Source of the DNA: Phragmites australis
Taxonomy: Eukaryota; Streptophyta; Magnoliopsida; Poales; Poaceae
DNA length: 64,000 nt
NCBI RefSeq assembly: GCF_958298935.1
Contig: NC_084927.1
Location: forward strand, 21,898,001-21,962,000
Direction of reading: 5' to 3'
Shown: piece after piece, positions 11,921 to 24,158 of the stretch
Layout: the number at the start of each line of letters is the position of its first letter
How positions within the stretch are numbered: position 1 is the stretch's first letter
The notes under the pieces: model-generated
What the model was told of the DNA's origin: nothing
Databases searched by the model: none
What the model saw: only the letters and a program-made list of their open reading frames with translations
Program-made: the position numbers and the translations under genes

Positions 11921-12972
11921 CAAACAAATGAGCTCACCGACCTCCAAACCATGCGAATCCGCAGCTTCTATGGTGTCAACGAAATAAATATATTTGAACG
12001 ACTTATAGAGTTCAATGTTCCGATACAACTTCTCCTAGTGGTGTTGAGCTCTTGTCCAAGAAAAAAAGATCAAATCCACAGAAGACCCAATCCGGCAATC
12101 AAGTTTTAGGCTCGTTTTGGCATTGAGGTTGACTATAATAATATATTTTAGTGCATCTACTTTTGGACTGTAGTGTCAAATTAGGTAACTTGTATTTTGG
12201 GAGGCCCTATGTCGTGAACATTGACTAGATTTTTATCTATTGAACACTCCTGTCAATAATTTTTAAAACTTATAAAAAAAATGATTCAAACAATTTTAAA
12301 ATCATGTCAACAAATTCAGAACCTAGTTCAAAATTTTCTGAAACATGTCAAAAAATTCCGAAACCTAGTTCAACATTTTCTGAAAACTAGTTCAACAATT
12401 TTCTAAACCTACTTCAACAATTTCTGAAACCTTTCAACAATTTTTTGCCAAAAAAGGGAAGTGGCCTTTGCACCATAAAACGAAGTGTTAACTAGATCAA
12501 GATCTAGTTACGTCAATCACTTAGCAAAATCTTTTATTTTTATTAGCAACTGCACATGTGTTTCACATACGTAAAATCAATCCAGGATATAACAAAATAA
12601 AGAAGTAAAAGAATATAGCGTAACAAATGTGGAATTTGCATATACGATGATTGATTCAAGGTGGTCGTGCGACACAGAGATGGATGATGTTGAGGAGATG
12701 GTCGTCAACGATTAACGGAGGTGGCCGGCGTTGATGAGGTGGGTGCAAGCCGATGAGCAGAGGTAGCTAGCGCCCATCCGCTGAGGTTATTGGAATGTGA
12801 TTGGAGTTGAGGTCATTGCATGTCGATCTATATAGGCGGTAGTAGGGACTGGAGATTGTGACCAGATTTTAGAACTAGACTAACTTTAAAAAAAAGCACA
12901 ATCGTTGGAGATCTTATCGTAGTTTTGAAATAGAGGAAGACAAGTACACACCGTTGATTAGCCTTCTCCTTT
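11921..12972. other. Intergenic region with a degenerate tandem repeat
   Basis: No gene is seen. It includes a tandem array at 12284-12446 (listed separately), an AT-rich stretch to about 12650 and a short G-rich stretch at about 12660-12800. Confidence 0.4.
12284..12446. repeat. Degenerate tandem repeat, unit about 22-30 bp
   Basis: Six or so imperfect copies of a unit around GTTCAACAATTTTCTGAAAC with variable linkers. Such motifs occur in subterminal regions of some plant DNA transposons, but no element ends were found. Confidence 0.7.
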
Positions 12973-13247
12973 TATTATGTGATTATCATTTATCTTGATT
13001 TAAGTTTTAGAAATAGAGTGATAGAAGGAAAGAGAGCATGCTGCAATTAAGGAAACCCGATCAAGAACGACGTGTGGAGAGTAAGTTGATTGTTAATCGG
13101 CTAATTAATTGTAACTTCCCATATTATAAGAGAGAGGAGGGATGAGACCAACTTTGATTATAAATTATTTGATTGTGTAAGATGTATGGTGAAAATCATT
13201 CAGATTTGTCATAACTTGTCTATTTTATAGGAGTATAGATAGATGTA
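12973..13247 (-). repeat. Inverted copy of the repeat at 34385-34868 (possible left long TIR)
   Basis: Read in reverse complement, this matches the two tandem copies at about 34385-34868 over most of its length. Shared blocks include CATTTATCTTGATTTA, AGAGTGATA and GTTGATTGTTAAT. Without the gypsy insertion at 14185-34080, it and the 34.4-kb copies would be about 1.1 kb apart in inverted orientation. Confidence 0.7.
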
Positions 13248-13328
13248 GGCTGCAAACGGAGATATTAACGCAAGTCAAATCAAACAAATCAGATCTATCA
13301 TAACTTATCAATTATAAATTGTTTGATT

Positions 13329-13950
13329 GTGTTTGGTTCAGGTATTTGTAACGCAAACCAACTACAACATGAAGCGATTACTTTGTTTTCTGTTTGGTTC
13401 CAATATGTTGTAATCAACTACCTGGGGACCTGATAGTGGACTAATTCAAAGGTCATTCCGCACCAAATCGACTACAACCAAATCCTGTCCTTTCCAGTGC
13501 TCATCTTCTTGCCTCCCCATCGAGCTCCTCCTCCGCTCCGTCCTCGCTTCTGACCCCGTCCCCACTACCTCGAACCCATCCATGGTGAGAGCAGCTAACG
13601 TGTGGACAAACCCCATGGCAGAAGCTCCTCGCTGACGGTGCATGTAGCGACCGCTGCAGAACACCAACGACAAGAGTGACCTTGTCGCCGAGACAACTAC
13701 CGAAGAGTTCGCGCAACCTATACATGTTGGGTGGTTGCGATTTTTTTGGTCACGGCGATGCGGGCGCTGCGATCGTCAATGGTGTAGCTCCGACCTATGA
13801 GGACATAGACTACGATGGACTAACTCTAGTTGAGCAATGGAGTGTCCTGTTTCTATTACCGTTACAAGCACAAACAAAAAAAAATTAGGTTTCAAGTTTT
13901 CCTGATTAAGTTTGCGTTTGCGTTACAAATTTTAAACCAAACACCACCTA
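13329..13950. mobile_element. Non-autonomous DNA element with about 30-bp TIRs
   Basis: The left end has TGTTTGGTT and TTTGTAACGCAAAC. The right end at about 13912-13948 carries the reverse complement of the same blocks. The interior (13450-13890) is GC-richer and has short frames on both strands (for example 13676-13888) that I do not recognise; it might be captured host sequence. No clear target duplication was found. Confidence 0.55.
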
Positions 13951-14184
13951 AGTATTTGAGAACTAACCGTTGTACAACAGATTGTATATAACCTACATTG
14001 ATTTTTCCAAACAAGCTATGAGATTTTTCACAAGAGCTTTACTAAACCAGCTTATAAAAAAAGCACAGCACAACACAGTGCAACAACCGCAAATTAACTA
14101 CAAGTCCCTTGTCTTGGCGGTTAGGAGAAAACGGATAGTAAAATGTTAAACACCCATTCATAATTCACAGTAGCACGGACACGA

Positions 14185-14913
14185 TGTTGACGACAAGATT
14201 TGGCATTTATAGTGACTACTGCAGCAACGACTGGCTTAATGGATGACTAGATAAACAGTATCATGACCATATGAACATTGCCACGACCAGTGAACAGTAA
14301 CTTACTAGTGAATAGTGATTTCAGATCAGTGAACACGATCAGTAGTCATGACCAATGACCAGACGACTAGTGATGGTTTGTTCCTGCAATTGGTCTCCGA
14401 ACAAATGGAAGCGTTGGTCGAATCTAAGAAGGCCGAACTACATTAAAGCGTATTCGGTAGATATACGGGAGTTTTACGTGTTCAAATAGGAAATATGTTT
14501 GTTATGGAAAGTTTGGAGATCAGGTAGCTGTAGCCGAAACATATCTGTAAGTCTTGTTTAGTTTGAATTAGGAGTCCTTAACTCTTAGGCTAAGTCTTGC
14601 TGGCCTTTAAATATGAGAGTCGTGGCTGATTGAGGACATCAACCAATCGATCAAACATAATTTACAATATCTTTCGTCTTTTGCCTATCTCTCGTAGTCC
14701 CGTTCTTTTTTCCCATCTAGCTTACTGTTCTTGATCTCGACGACCAGGGACAAGCCGTCGGTCACCCGTACTCCGACGGGGTCCCTCCTGAGCGTGGGTG
14801 ACGATGAAGGTCCGACGACGCAACGCCACGACTAGGGCATCCTAGGCGTTGCTCACCGGATATTGCACACGAGGTGCTCAGTGTGTTTGGCGTGACAACT
14901 TTTCGTGTCAACA
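14185..14913 (+). repeat. 5' LTR of the outer gypsy element
   Basis: Starts TGTTGACGAC and ends GTGTCAACA, giving imperfect TG...CA inverted ends. It matches 21687-22334 and, for its last 76 bases or so, 34005-34080. The interior has several GACCAGTGAACAGT-type short repeats (about 14220-14350). The core promoter is probably the TTTAAATAT block near 14608. Confidence 0.85.
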
Positions 14914-14920
14914 CACTTTT

Positions 14921-14938
14921 TGGCGACTCCGCTAGGGA
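14921..14938 (+). other. Primer-binding site region of the outer gypsy element
   Basis: TGGCGACTCCGCTAGGGA lies 7 bases after the LTR. Sequences starting TGGCG at this position are the usual tRNA-primer sites in plant gypsy elements. I do not assign the tRNA. Confidence 0.6.
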
Positions 14939-15253
14939 CGAAGTTTGTCAGCTTTCTCTTAACTGAATTCTAAAACCCTAGTCATGTCTACTTCGGAAAT
15001 TGACAAAGACAACATCATTATGGCGTCGTATGATGAGTGCTAGAAGAGGCGCATTTGACGATTGAAGCTGACTTGGAGCAACGCCGGCAATAGTTGCTCT
15101 CGCGCTATGTGAAGACTCGGCAAGGTCTGTACAAGAAAGAAGACTCTCCACCACCCGCCGACCAAAGCTCTAAGGTAACAACCAATGTGAGTGCTCAACC
15201 CTCTCCTTCTCATCAAGAGGTTGTTGTTATGAGATCAATATGTTGGTGCAACC

Positions 15254-16458
15254 ATGGATAATAGTGTTCAGAAATTGATTGAGAATACATTGGTTGATAA
15301 GCTTCGGCATTTAGTTCTACAAATTCATGAGGAGCAAAATCTAAAAAAACTTGCCACTGGAAATGTTAGTGCTCCAATTTTACCTATTGTTGTTAATACA
15401 TTACCTAGTGTTTCATATGCGCATAATCCTCATGATGGCCAAAATATTACGGGTAGTGTTGCACCTAATTATGTCACTTCTCATACCATTAAAACTGATA
15501 TGACGCAAAACCCGTACCAAACACCATATGCAATGCACAATGCTTCAACTTCGGCTCAAGCTTATATAGCCAAAAATTATCCCAACGTGCAAACACCATA
15601 TTACCAAACCATAGCGTATAGTGTTCCACCTATACCGCCGCAAGGATTGGGAATCCCTTATGGGCCGATTCCTGAACAAAATTTTGCTACACCACCTCCT
15701 ATTACTTCTCATGTGCCAAATTTTTCCACACCACCACTCGAGCCAATAGCTAACCCTTATCGGCTTGTAGCCGATTATACTGAAATCATACGAGAACAAG
15801 TAGCTATTGTGCTTAGAGAGAAATTTGGTTTGGAGGTTAGAAAGAAAGCTCGTGCATACCAAAAGCCGTATCTCAAGCACTATGATACAATCCCATACTC
15901 CCGTGGTTTCAAGGTTCTTGATTTTGTGAAGTTTAACGGGGAGGACAATAGGACAACTAGGGACCATGTAGGCCAGTTTTTGAACAATTAGGTGAAGCTA
16001 GTTCCAATGATGTGCTAAAAATTAGATTATTTTCTTTGTCATTGTCTGGAACAACTTTTAATTGGTTTGCATCCCTTGCTCCTAATTCCGTTCATGTGCG
16101 GTCTCAATTAGAAGAGAAATTCCATGAATATTTTTATAGTGATGATACTGAATTGAGGCTTTCACATTTGATATAGGTTAAACAAAAATGCAATGAACCT
16201 ATTGCTGATTTTTTTAGAAGGTTCAGAGATTAAAAAAAAAACCCCCGATGCTTTAACTTGACACCTTCTGAAAAAGACATAGCTGAATTAGCTTATTCGG
16301 GTCTATTGTCTCATCTTAAAGAAAATCTAGAAGGTTATAAATTTCAGGATGTTAGCCAAGTTTTGCAAAGAGCTTTGGCATTAGAAAGCCAGGCTAAAGT
16401 GTCTAGAAATTTTCAGAAATCAAATGATAAATTTAAAGTTGATCGTCCTAATGCTTGA
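15254..16458 (+). pseudogene. Outer gypsy gag remnant
   Basis: 15254-15991 encodes a Pro/Tyr-rich N-terminal region followed by the start of the retrotransposon gag domain (FVKFNGEDNRTTRDHVGQF). After a frameshift near 15990, the domain continues with IRLFSLSLSGTTFNWFASL and LEEKFHEYFYS, a stop near 16176, and FFRRFRD. 16258-16458 holds SEKDIAELAYSGLLSHLKE and LQRALALESQAK. The product would form the capsid-like particle. At least two stops and one frameshift make it inactive. Confidence 0.8.
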
Positions 16459-18180
16459 GTATCAGTCTGAGAATTTGGACGATGGTGATGCTAATGTGTG
16501 TGCAGCTAAATGGGCTTAGTCTTCTAAGTCTAAACCATTCGTTTGCTCTGCTCTTAAGCTGATTCCTCCCAAAACTCGGCAAGAAGAAGTTAAATTTACT
16601 TTTGATGTAGCCAAGTGTGATAGCATTTTTGATTATTTGCTGCAAGAAAAACAAATTAAGCTTCCTCATGGTCACGTAATTCCACCATTTGAAGAATTGA
16701 GGGGGCGAGCTTATTATAAATGGTATAATTCTTACTCTCATGCTATTAACGATTGTAATGTTTTTTATCGACAGATTCAATCGGCCATTAACGAAGGACG
16801 ATTAAAATTCCCGGAGATGCAAGTTGACAAGCAACCGTTCCCGGTTAATGTAATTGATCTCCAAGACAAGAGTGTTCTAATTCGGCAACTAAAGCATCGG
16901 TGAAGATAGGCCAAAATCTTTGGGAGAGAACAAGAATTGGCTAAGAGAAGTGCTACTTGAGAAAACTCCCGAAGGCAAGGAATTGATCAAAGTTGTGTTG
17001 AACACTTCGACCCCCAGGGGGCATGGCAATGATAGGATGATCAAACCCAAAAATCTGGAGGTTGGCAGGTGGAAGATTAATAAAGCCAAAGGACATGACA
17101 AGGTTGTGAAATTTAAACCCACGTTCAAAAAACTTTTGTCCAAATATGAAATGGATAAGGTCGTCCAAACTCATACGAATCGGCCAAATAATATCAAGCG
17201 ACCAAGATCACCTTTGAAGCAAGAAGTGCATGGTCATCATCAACCAGAGGAGGATTGTGTTGCTGCTACTCACACACCACTTGGGCCGGCGCCATGGCCA
17301 TGGATGCCTCCTCCGGTGTCTTTTCCTCCTTGCCCAACATGGGGTTATAATGGTATGTGGATGTCTCCTCCTCCTGGACAATTAGATTATTTTCATCCAG
17401 GATGGACAGCACCACGTAGGCTGGTATTTGATAGAATACCACGTCCTGTCCACAACCAATTATGACGGTCTAGTGATGTTCAACATGATGGAAATGCGAA
17501 GAAGGTGTACCGGGTCAAGGAAAGTGTTGTTTCTATTCGAACTTTAGATTCCAGTACTGCTGAAACAAGGACCACTACTGCTAATATTATTGAAATAGGG
17601 TAAATTAAAGTGGTCGCCGAAGAGCTTGGTAAAGGACCGATTGTTATTAGCAATAAATCGGTCAAATCTGAAAGTATACCTACTGCTGTGTTTGCTGTTC
17701 CAAAGGATGATAATCATGAGGCAAGTAGCAGCCATCCGCCTTCTAAGTATCTACAGCCGAGGTGGTGTCCCTCCGGCTTATCTCACATAAAAAAGAGAAG
17801 ATTGCAGCGGCTACATAGGTAGGAATTAATGGAGCAGCAAGCTAAAAACTTGTGGGATGACACTTTCAATGAAATTAAACCAATGCAACTTGTGAAGCAA
17901 GTGTAGAGACCCAAGGTAAATGCAATGACAGCACCTACAACAACCCCTTTTTCAGCAACAACACCGATGCTTATGCAAGAAGACAAGGAAGATGAGGATT
18001 TGATTGATTATGATGATTCACCGGTGCACCCTAGTGATGCTTCACCGACCGAAGGTATGGATATAAATATGGTTTTTATGTTACCTTTAGAATTTCGTGC
18101 TATGGATGAAGGTGAAGTGGCTCAATTGAATTTGGGGGCAAAAGAAGCTATTTTTGAGAAGCCAAAAGAGACATATCAGC
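16459..18180 (+). pseudogene. Outer gypsy gag-pol linker and protease region, degenerate
   Basis: Contains a Cys-poor remnant of the YKWYNSYSHAINDCNVF knuckle (about 16700-16770), a long segment at 16920-17465 with proline-rich MPPPVSFPPCPTWGY, and 17610-18180 in three frames with acidic sequence (EDKEDEDLIDYDD). Similar linkers precede RT in Tat-type elements. No intact aspartic protease motif could be read. Several stops and frame changes are present. Confidence 0.6.
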
Positions 18181-19177
18181 ATTCAATATCGGTCAGATAA
18201 GAATGATATTCTTGAGGCCATTGAAGATTTAGATGAGTTAGATAAGTTAGGTCAAGGTTTTTCATCGGGCGATCCATTAGAAGAAGTTGATATAGGTGAT
18301 GGTAGTATTTCAAGGTCGACGTTTGTGAACAAGAATTTGAAAGCCGATTACAAGGCTAAAGTAATCGAGTTGCTTAAAGAGTACATTGATTGTTTTGCTT
18401 GGGAATATCATGAGATGCCGGGACTTAATCGAGAGTTAGCAGAACATCGGTTGCCTATCAAAGCGGGATTTAGACCTTATAAACAGCCACTTAGAAGGTT
18501 TAATCCTAATATGTATGATCGGATCAAAGAAGAAATAGACCGGTTGTTGAAAGCGGGATTCATTGGGCCTTGCAGGTATGCTGATTGGATTTCCAACATT
18601 GTCCCGGTGGAGAAGAAGAGTTGCGGATAAGTTACGAGTTTGTATTGATTTTAGATATTTGAATAAAACTACTCCTATAGATGAATATCCTATGCCTATA
18701 GCCGACATGTTAATCAATGATGCTTCAGGACATAGAATAATTAGTTTTCTTTATGGTAATGCTGGTTATAATCAATTTTTTATGGCCAAGGAAGATATGT
18801 CTAAAACGGTTTTTTATTGTCCTGGTTTTGTTGGTTTATTTGAGTGGGTTGTTATGACTTTTGGGTTGAAAAATACCGGTGCTACTTATCAAAAGGCTAT
18901 AAATTTAATTTTTCATGATTTGCTTGGTGTCATATTAGAAGTATATATTGATGATATAGTTGTTAAATCGGATGGCAATGATTCTCATGTAGCCGATTTA
19001 CGTTTAACCTTTGAAAGAAGGAGTCAATATGGTCTAAAAATGAATCCACTCAAATGTGCTTTTGGTGTGTCGGTTGGGAAGTTTTTAGGCATTATTATAC
19101 ATGAGAAAGGTAAGCTATACAAAAGGTTCAAGCGCCTACCTGTAAAAGAGATATGCAAAAATTTCTGGACAAGGTGA
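18181..19177 (+). pseudogene. Outer gypsy reverse transcriptase remnant
   Basis: 18154-18630 contains the region before RT with CFAWEYHEMPGL, LPIKAGFRPYKQPLRRF and LLKAGFIGPCRYADWISNIVPV. A frameshift near 18625 leads into LRVCIDFRYLNKTTP, DEYPMPIADML, FEWVVMTFGLKNTGATYQ and the catalytic block VYIDDIVVKS (YxDD as YIDD). The frame ends at 19177. The catalytic aspartates are still present, but the frame is broken on both sides. Confidence 0.85.
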
Positions 19178-20233
19178 ATTACTTGAGAAGATTTATATCA
19201 AACTTGTCTGGAAAAATTAATGCTTTTTCACCTATACTTTAGTTGAAAAATGAGACCAAATTTACTTGGGAGGTAGAGTAGCAGCATGCATTTGATGAGA
19301 TTAAGAAATATTTGTCTACTCCTTCAGTGTTTCTGGTGCCTAAAGCCGGATTACCTTTTTGGCTATATATTGCTACGGGAGATAATGTGATTGGTGTAGT
19401 TTTTGTACAAGAAGTTGATGGTAAAGAGCATGCAATCGCTTATTTGAGCCGACGTCTTTTGGAAGCAGAGACAAGGTATGTATTTATTGAAAAATTATGC
19501 TAATCGCTATATTATGCTTGCACAAAGTTAAGGCATTATTTTCTATCAAATACTTGTGTAGTAGCATGTCAAGCCAATGTGATTAAATATATGCTGGAAA
19601 AGCCAATTTTGAGTGGTGGAATTGGTAAATAGGCTTATGCCCTTATAGAATATGATTTGGCTTATGAATCATTGAAGTCTATGAAAGGTTAAATTGTAGC
19701 TAATTTTATTGTTGACCATCGGATTGATGATAAGCATGATTTAGATGTCAGTTTTATATCTATTAAATCACGGAAGCTTTATTTTGATAGTTCGGCTTGC
19801 GGAGTTGGACAAGGTGTTGGTATTATTTTTTGTGTCATCTAGAGGTGCTGTTTTTGAAATAACTTGTTGTCTAGAATATTTTTGTACTAATAATCAAGCC
19901 GAATATGAAGCTCCCTTATTAGATTAGAAATTTTTAGCTCCATGGGTGTGAAGAACATAGAGCCTTTTAGTGATTCATTGCTAGTTGTGCAGCAAGTTTC
20001 CGGTAATTATTAATGTTTCGACGGATCACTAAATAGTTATCTTGATAAGTGTCTAGATATTATTGTTGTTTTAGACTATTTTACTATCAATCATGTGTCT
20101 AGAGGTAATAATTTCAGAGCTAATGATTTAGCACAATAAGCATCTGGTTATCAAGTTTGTAGAGGTAAATTCTTTGTGATTGAAAGACCGATGCTTGAAA
20201 GTGTAGATCCTTGTATAGCCGAACATAATTTTT
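19178..20233 (+). pseudogene. Outer gypsy RNase H and additional RNase H remnant
   Basis: 19312-19503 has YIATGDNVIGVVFVQE and AIAYLSRRLLEAETRY, the first RNase H. After several stops, 19745-20200 shows a second RNase H-like module (LYFDSSACGVGQGVGIIF, NNQAEYEA, DSLLVVQQVSGNY). Two RNase H modules in tandem are a hallmark of the Tat lineage. Numerous TAG and TAA stops disrupt it. Confidence 0.75.
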
Positions 20234-21543
20234 TTGGTTTGGTTGTATCTTCTTTATTGGGAGAGAATATTGAAGTTGTTGAAGGTGAAGATTGGAGAGC
20301 ATCTCATTGATTACTTGAAAGATCCAAGCAAGAGTGTGGATAGAAAGATTCGGTACCAAGCATTCAAGTATACATTGTTGAATGATGATTTATATCACCG
20401 GACTGTGGATGGTGTGATTCTCAAATGCTTGGATTCTAATAAAGCAAGAATTGCTATGGGAGAAGTGCATGAAGGTATATGTGGTACGCATCAATCAACA
20501 CGTAAGAGGAAGTGGTTATTGAAGAGAGATGGTTTTTATTGACCTACTATGCTTAATGATTGCTTCAGGTATTATAAAGGATGCGAGGTGTGTCAAAAGT
20601 TTGGTGATATTCAATTAATTCTTGCTGCTACGATGCATCCTATTATCAAACCATGGCCATTCTGAGGTTGGGGTTTGGATTTCATCGGCCAAATATATCC
20701 TCCGTTATCTAAAGGTCATCGCTTTATATTGGTGGCTACTGATTATTTTACTAAGTGGACTGAAGTTGTTCCTCTCAAGAACATGATACATAAGGAGGTA
20801 ATTGACTTTATTTTGGAGCATATTGTTCATAGATTCGGCATTTCGCAGACTTTAACTAGGGATCAAGGTACTTCATTCATGTCGCACTATGTACGTGAAT
20901 TTGCCAAATCATTGAAAATTAAGCTTTTTAATTCATATCCTTATTATGCTCAGGCCGATGGTCAGGCCGAGTGTAGTAATAAAATTTTGATTAAGCTTAT
21001 CAAGAAGAAAATAGAGGAACATCCTAGGTGATGGCATGAAGTTCTACCGGAGGCTTTGTAGGCACATCGTATATCTAGACATGGTGCCACTAAAGTAACG
21101 TCGTATGAACTTGTTTATGGACAAGAAGCTATTTTACCTGTTGAAGTGAATCTTAATACTTTTGGATTGGCTGAGCAGAATAACCTATCAGCTGTGGATT
21201 ATTATGATCTAATGATGGACAGGATTGATGAAGTGATGGATAAAAGGCGGCTTTGAGAGAGATCGAGAAAAATAAGTTGAGGGTAGTCAAAGCCTATAAC
21301 AGGAAGGTAAAATCAAAGTCATTTCAGATTAATGATCTTGTGTGGAAGACTATTTTGAATGTAGGATCGAAGGATAACAAATTTGGCAAATGGTCTCCGA
21401 GTTGGGAAGGTCCATACAGAATTGTAAGTATCGTCCTTGGAAATTCTTATCTGCTAGAAAGTTTGCAAGAAGAGAAACTGCCTAAAGCTATTACTCGACG
21501 ATACTTGAAGAAATTTTATCCTAGTGTATGGCAAGATACTTAG
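20234..21543 (+). pseudogene. Outer gypsy integrase remnant
   Basis: 20234-20542 covers the segment before integrase and the start of the zinc-binding domain (EVHEGICGTHQS). After a stop, the Cys pair GCEVCQ follows. 20675-21031 is the core, with MDFIGQIYPP, TRDQGTSFMSH and QADGQAECSN, corresponding to the D, D and E positions. 21253-21543 is the C-terminal part with DLVWKTILN and KWSPSWEGPYRIV, ending RYLKKFYPSVWQDT. Stops near 20541, 20663 and 21031 inactivate it. Confidence 0.8.
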
Positions 21544-21665
21544 GAGAAATATGACTGATGTATTGGTTACAATCTTACTAAGGGGTATTCATGACCGATA
21601 TCTTAATCATCGTCCTAAGAAAGGTAGAAATGAGATGATATGATTTTCAGTGAGCAAGCTTCACC

Positions 21666-21681
21666 AAAAAACAAGGGGTGG
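21666..21681 (+). other. Polypurine tract of the outer gypsy element
   Basis: AAAAAACAAGGGGTGG ends 5 bases before the 3' LTR start TGTTGACG at 21687. Confidence 0.65.
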
Positions 21682-21686
21682 ACATA

Positions 21687-22334
21687 TGTTGACGATAAGA
21701 TTTAGCATTTATAGTGGCTATTGCAGCAAAGACAGGCTTAATGGGTGACCAGATGAATAGTACCACGATCAAATGAACAGTAACACAACTACTGAACAGT
21801 AGCTTCCGATCAGTGAACAGTGATTTCTGACCAGCGAATAGTGATTTTAGACCAGTGAACACGATCAGTGGTAATGGCCAATGACCATACGACCAGTGAT
21901 GGTTTGTTCCCGCAATTGGTCTCCAAATATATGGAAGAGTTAGTCGAATCTAAGAAGGTCGAACTATATTAAAGCGTATTTGGATAGATATACGGGAGTT
22001 TTACGTGTTCAAATAGGAAATATATGTTTGTTATGAAAAGTTTGGAGATCAGGTAGGCGTAGTCAAATCATATCTATAAGTCTTGTTCAGTTTGAATTAG
22101 AAGTCTTGATCTCTTACGGCTAAGACCTGCTGCTCTTTAAATATGAGAGGGTCATGGCCGATTGAGTACATCAACCAATCAATCAAACACAATTTACAAT
22201 ATCTTTCATCTTTTGCCTAGCTCTCGTAGTCCCGTTCTTTTTTTCCATCTATATTGCTTCATGTTCTTGATCTCGACGACCAAGAATAAGCCGTCGGTCA
22301 CCCGTACTCCGACGGGGTTCCTCCCGAGCGTGGG
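21687..22334 (+). repeat. 3' LTR of the outer gypsy element, left part
   Basis: Aligns with 14185-14800 of the 5' LTR and stops abruptly at GAGCGTGGG, where TGTCGGAGG of the nested element begins. The two LTRs differ by many substitutions and a few indels. Confidence 0.85.
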
Positions 22335-23772
22335 TGTCGGAGGATTAACTCATGTCGCAGGGATCCTGAGGGACCCCTTTTTAGAGATTCGGTCGGGGGG
22401 ATGATCCTGAATATGTTCGCCGGAGAAATAAATGGGTATGAATGCGATGGCCGGTGGGGTGGAGTGACCTAGTGCGGAACGGAGTAAATGCACCGGCGTT
22501 TAGACAGGTTCGGGCCGCACGGGGGCGTAACACCCTACTCCTGTATGGATACTATAAATACCCTGAGAAAGTCCCTCAAGGATGTTGCTAGTTACAAGAA
22601 TATTTATCTATCTTAGAGCCTGGGGCTCCTTGTTCTTCAGTCTGTGTGTAGCCGCCGGCTTTGGGTGCTCTCGATCTTCTCTTCTCTGCTTGTGAGCAAT
22701 TGTTTCCTCTTTCTTTTTCGTCCGTTCTGCCGGTTTTAAATACCTGCCGGCAGTAGCGTGCCCCGAACAGGGGGGGCGCACAAGTTCCGAGACACCATAA
22801 ATGGAAAGGGCATCATCATTACCTCTGGGCGAAGTGACCGGGGGTGAAAAATGCGTCCCATGCCCGGTTGTCCGTCACCATAAATGCACTGGCAACGGGC
22901 GCCGTGGAGAGGGCCCACCGGGCAGCCGCAGAGCGGCCCGGCATGCCCGTCCTGTCTTGTTCCCCTGCCACAGCAGCGCGGCAGACGGAACGCCTCGGCC
23001 CTTACGACGTTATCCCGAGACGGGCCGGATGGCACGGGATGGGACCCGTGCATTCAATGACCCCACGCCCTTCTGCCAAAATGTGGCAGGAACTGACACC
23101 GAGCGTGGCGGGAGCAGTTGGAGGTGATAGACCACGCGCGCTCTTTAAATGCGGTATTGGGCCTTTAACTGGCTGACACCTCATCAATGGGTCCCTCGGG
23201 GGCCACTATCAGGGGGCTCTCTGGGTCGTCGGGAACCGAGTGCTCGGGGGTCACTGTACACCTCTCCGAGCACTCTCTCCCGAGAATGCCCTTTCTTGAT
23301 CCTCGGGGAACCGAGTGCTCGGGGGTACTGTTCACCTCCCCGAGCACTCTCTCCCGGGCACACTTGTACGGATCCTCGGGGAACCGAGTGCTCGAGGGAT
23401 GCTGCACACAGCCCCGAACACTCTCTCCCGGAACTTCCTTCAGTAGGTCCTCGGGATACTTGGGCGCCCAGGGAGCCACCGCTCGCGGCCCTGGGCACAC
23501 TTCTCTCGGTACTTAGCCTTCCTGATCGTCGGGGGACTCGGGTGCTCGGGGGTCACCGTACACCTTCCCGAGCACTTTCTTCCCGGCACTTAGACTTCGT
23601 GGATCATCGAGGAACTGGGGTACTCGGGGACCACCGACTGTGGCCCCGAGCGCCCTCTCCTGGGACTTAATCTTTTTTACCTTGCGGAGGAGACTCCGCG
23701 GGATGGCGCCATGCGGCAGATTGTTGGCTTGGCCTCGGGATTCGGGGACCCCCGGTTCCTGATTCACCGACA
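22335..23772 (-). repeat. 3' LTR of the nested gypsy element
   Basis: Plus-strand ends are TGTCGGAGG and CACCGACA, giving TGTCGG...CCGACA inverted ends. On the minus strand the LTR starts TGTCGGTGAATC at 23772. A TATA-like GGTATTTATAG lies near 22562-22552, followed by GGAGTAGGGTGTTACGCC, the U5 block typical of grass gypsy LTRs. These features fix the orientation as minus. The U3 part contains the hairpin-unit array at 23213-23670. Confidence 0.8.
23213..23670. repeat. Array of about 75-bp hairpin units in the LTR
   Basis: Five or six imperfect units. The clearest have GAGTGCTCGG then, after about 17-18 bases, its exact reverse complement CCGAGCACTC (23238-23247 with 23266-23275; 23313-23322 with 23340-23349). 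Further units start near 23386 and 23540 with one or two changes, and degenerate ones lie near 23460 and 23610. Spacing is 73-77 bp. Confidence 0.85.
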
Positions 23773-23789
23773 GCAGCCCCCGGGCCCAT
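23773..23789 (-). other. Polypurine tract of the nested gypsy element
   Basis: On the minus strand ATGGGCCCGGGGGCTGC directly precedes the LTR start, matching the expected position and purine bias. Confidence 0.6.
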
Positions 23790-24150
23790 TGGCAGGCGAT
23801 GGCCCAGAGACTGCAGATGGGCCCTTCGTCACCAATGAGGCCGAAGCCAGTACTGACGCCACGTGGCGAGCTTTTAGATGGTGGTCCTTCCGGTCCGGGC
23901 CTCTAGTACGGTCCAACAGGGAGCCGAATGGACGCGCGTCCAACCGACTCCCGAGGCGTGTGATAACGGAACGGGCTGCGCGTGATAACGAGGTAGGCGG
24001 CACGCGTGGCAACCACGTAAATCGAGGAAAATATGCCTGGCAACTGCTGACACCGCACGGCCTGAGGGAGATTCGTCTGGTGGTTGCGCTGGCCGAGGAA
24101 ACCGTCCCGCCGAGCGCGCCACGACAGGCGACGTTTGAATTTCTCTGGGG

Positions 24151-24158
24151 TATAAAAG
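24151..24158 (+). promoter_or_regulatory. TATA box ahead of the antisense accessory ORF
   Basis: TATAAAAG lies 153 bases before the ATG at 24304, within GGTATAAAAGGAGGAGG. It is outside the LTR and on the strand opposite to gag-pol. It suggests the accessory ORF has its own promoter. Confidence 0.55.

Noticed and set aside
23149..23670. 173-codon and overlapping ORFs rich in Pro/Arg/Gly
   Set aside because: They fall in the LTR hairpin-unit array and mirror its repeat. No protein family is recognised.
23213..23670. CRISPR-like array
   Set aside because: Units are 73-77 bp imperfect tandem repeats inside an LTR of a plant retrotransposon, without unique spacers or cas genes. The genome is eukaryotic.
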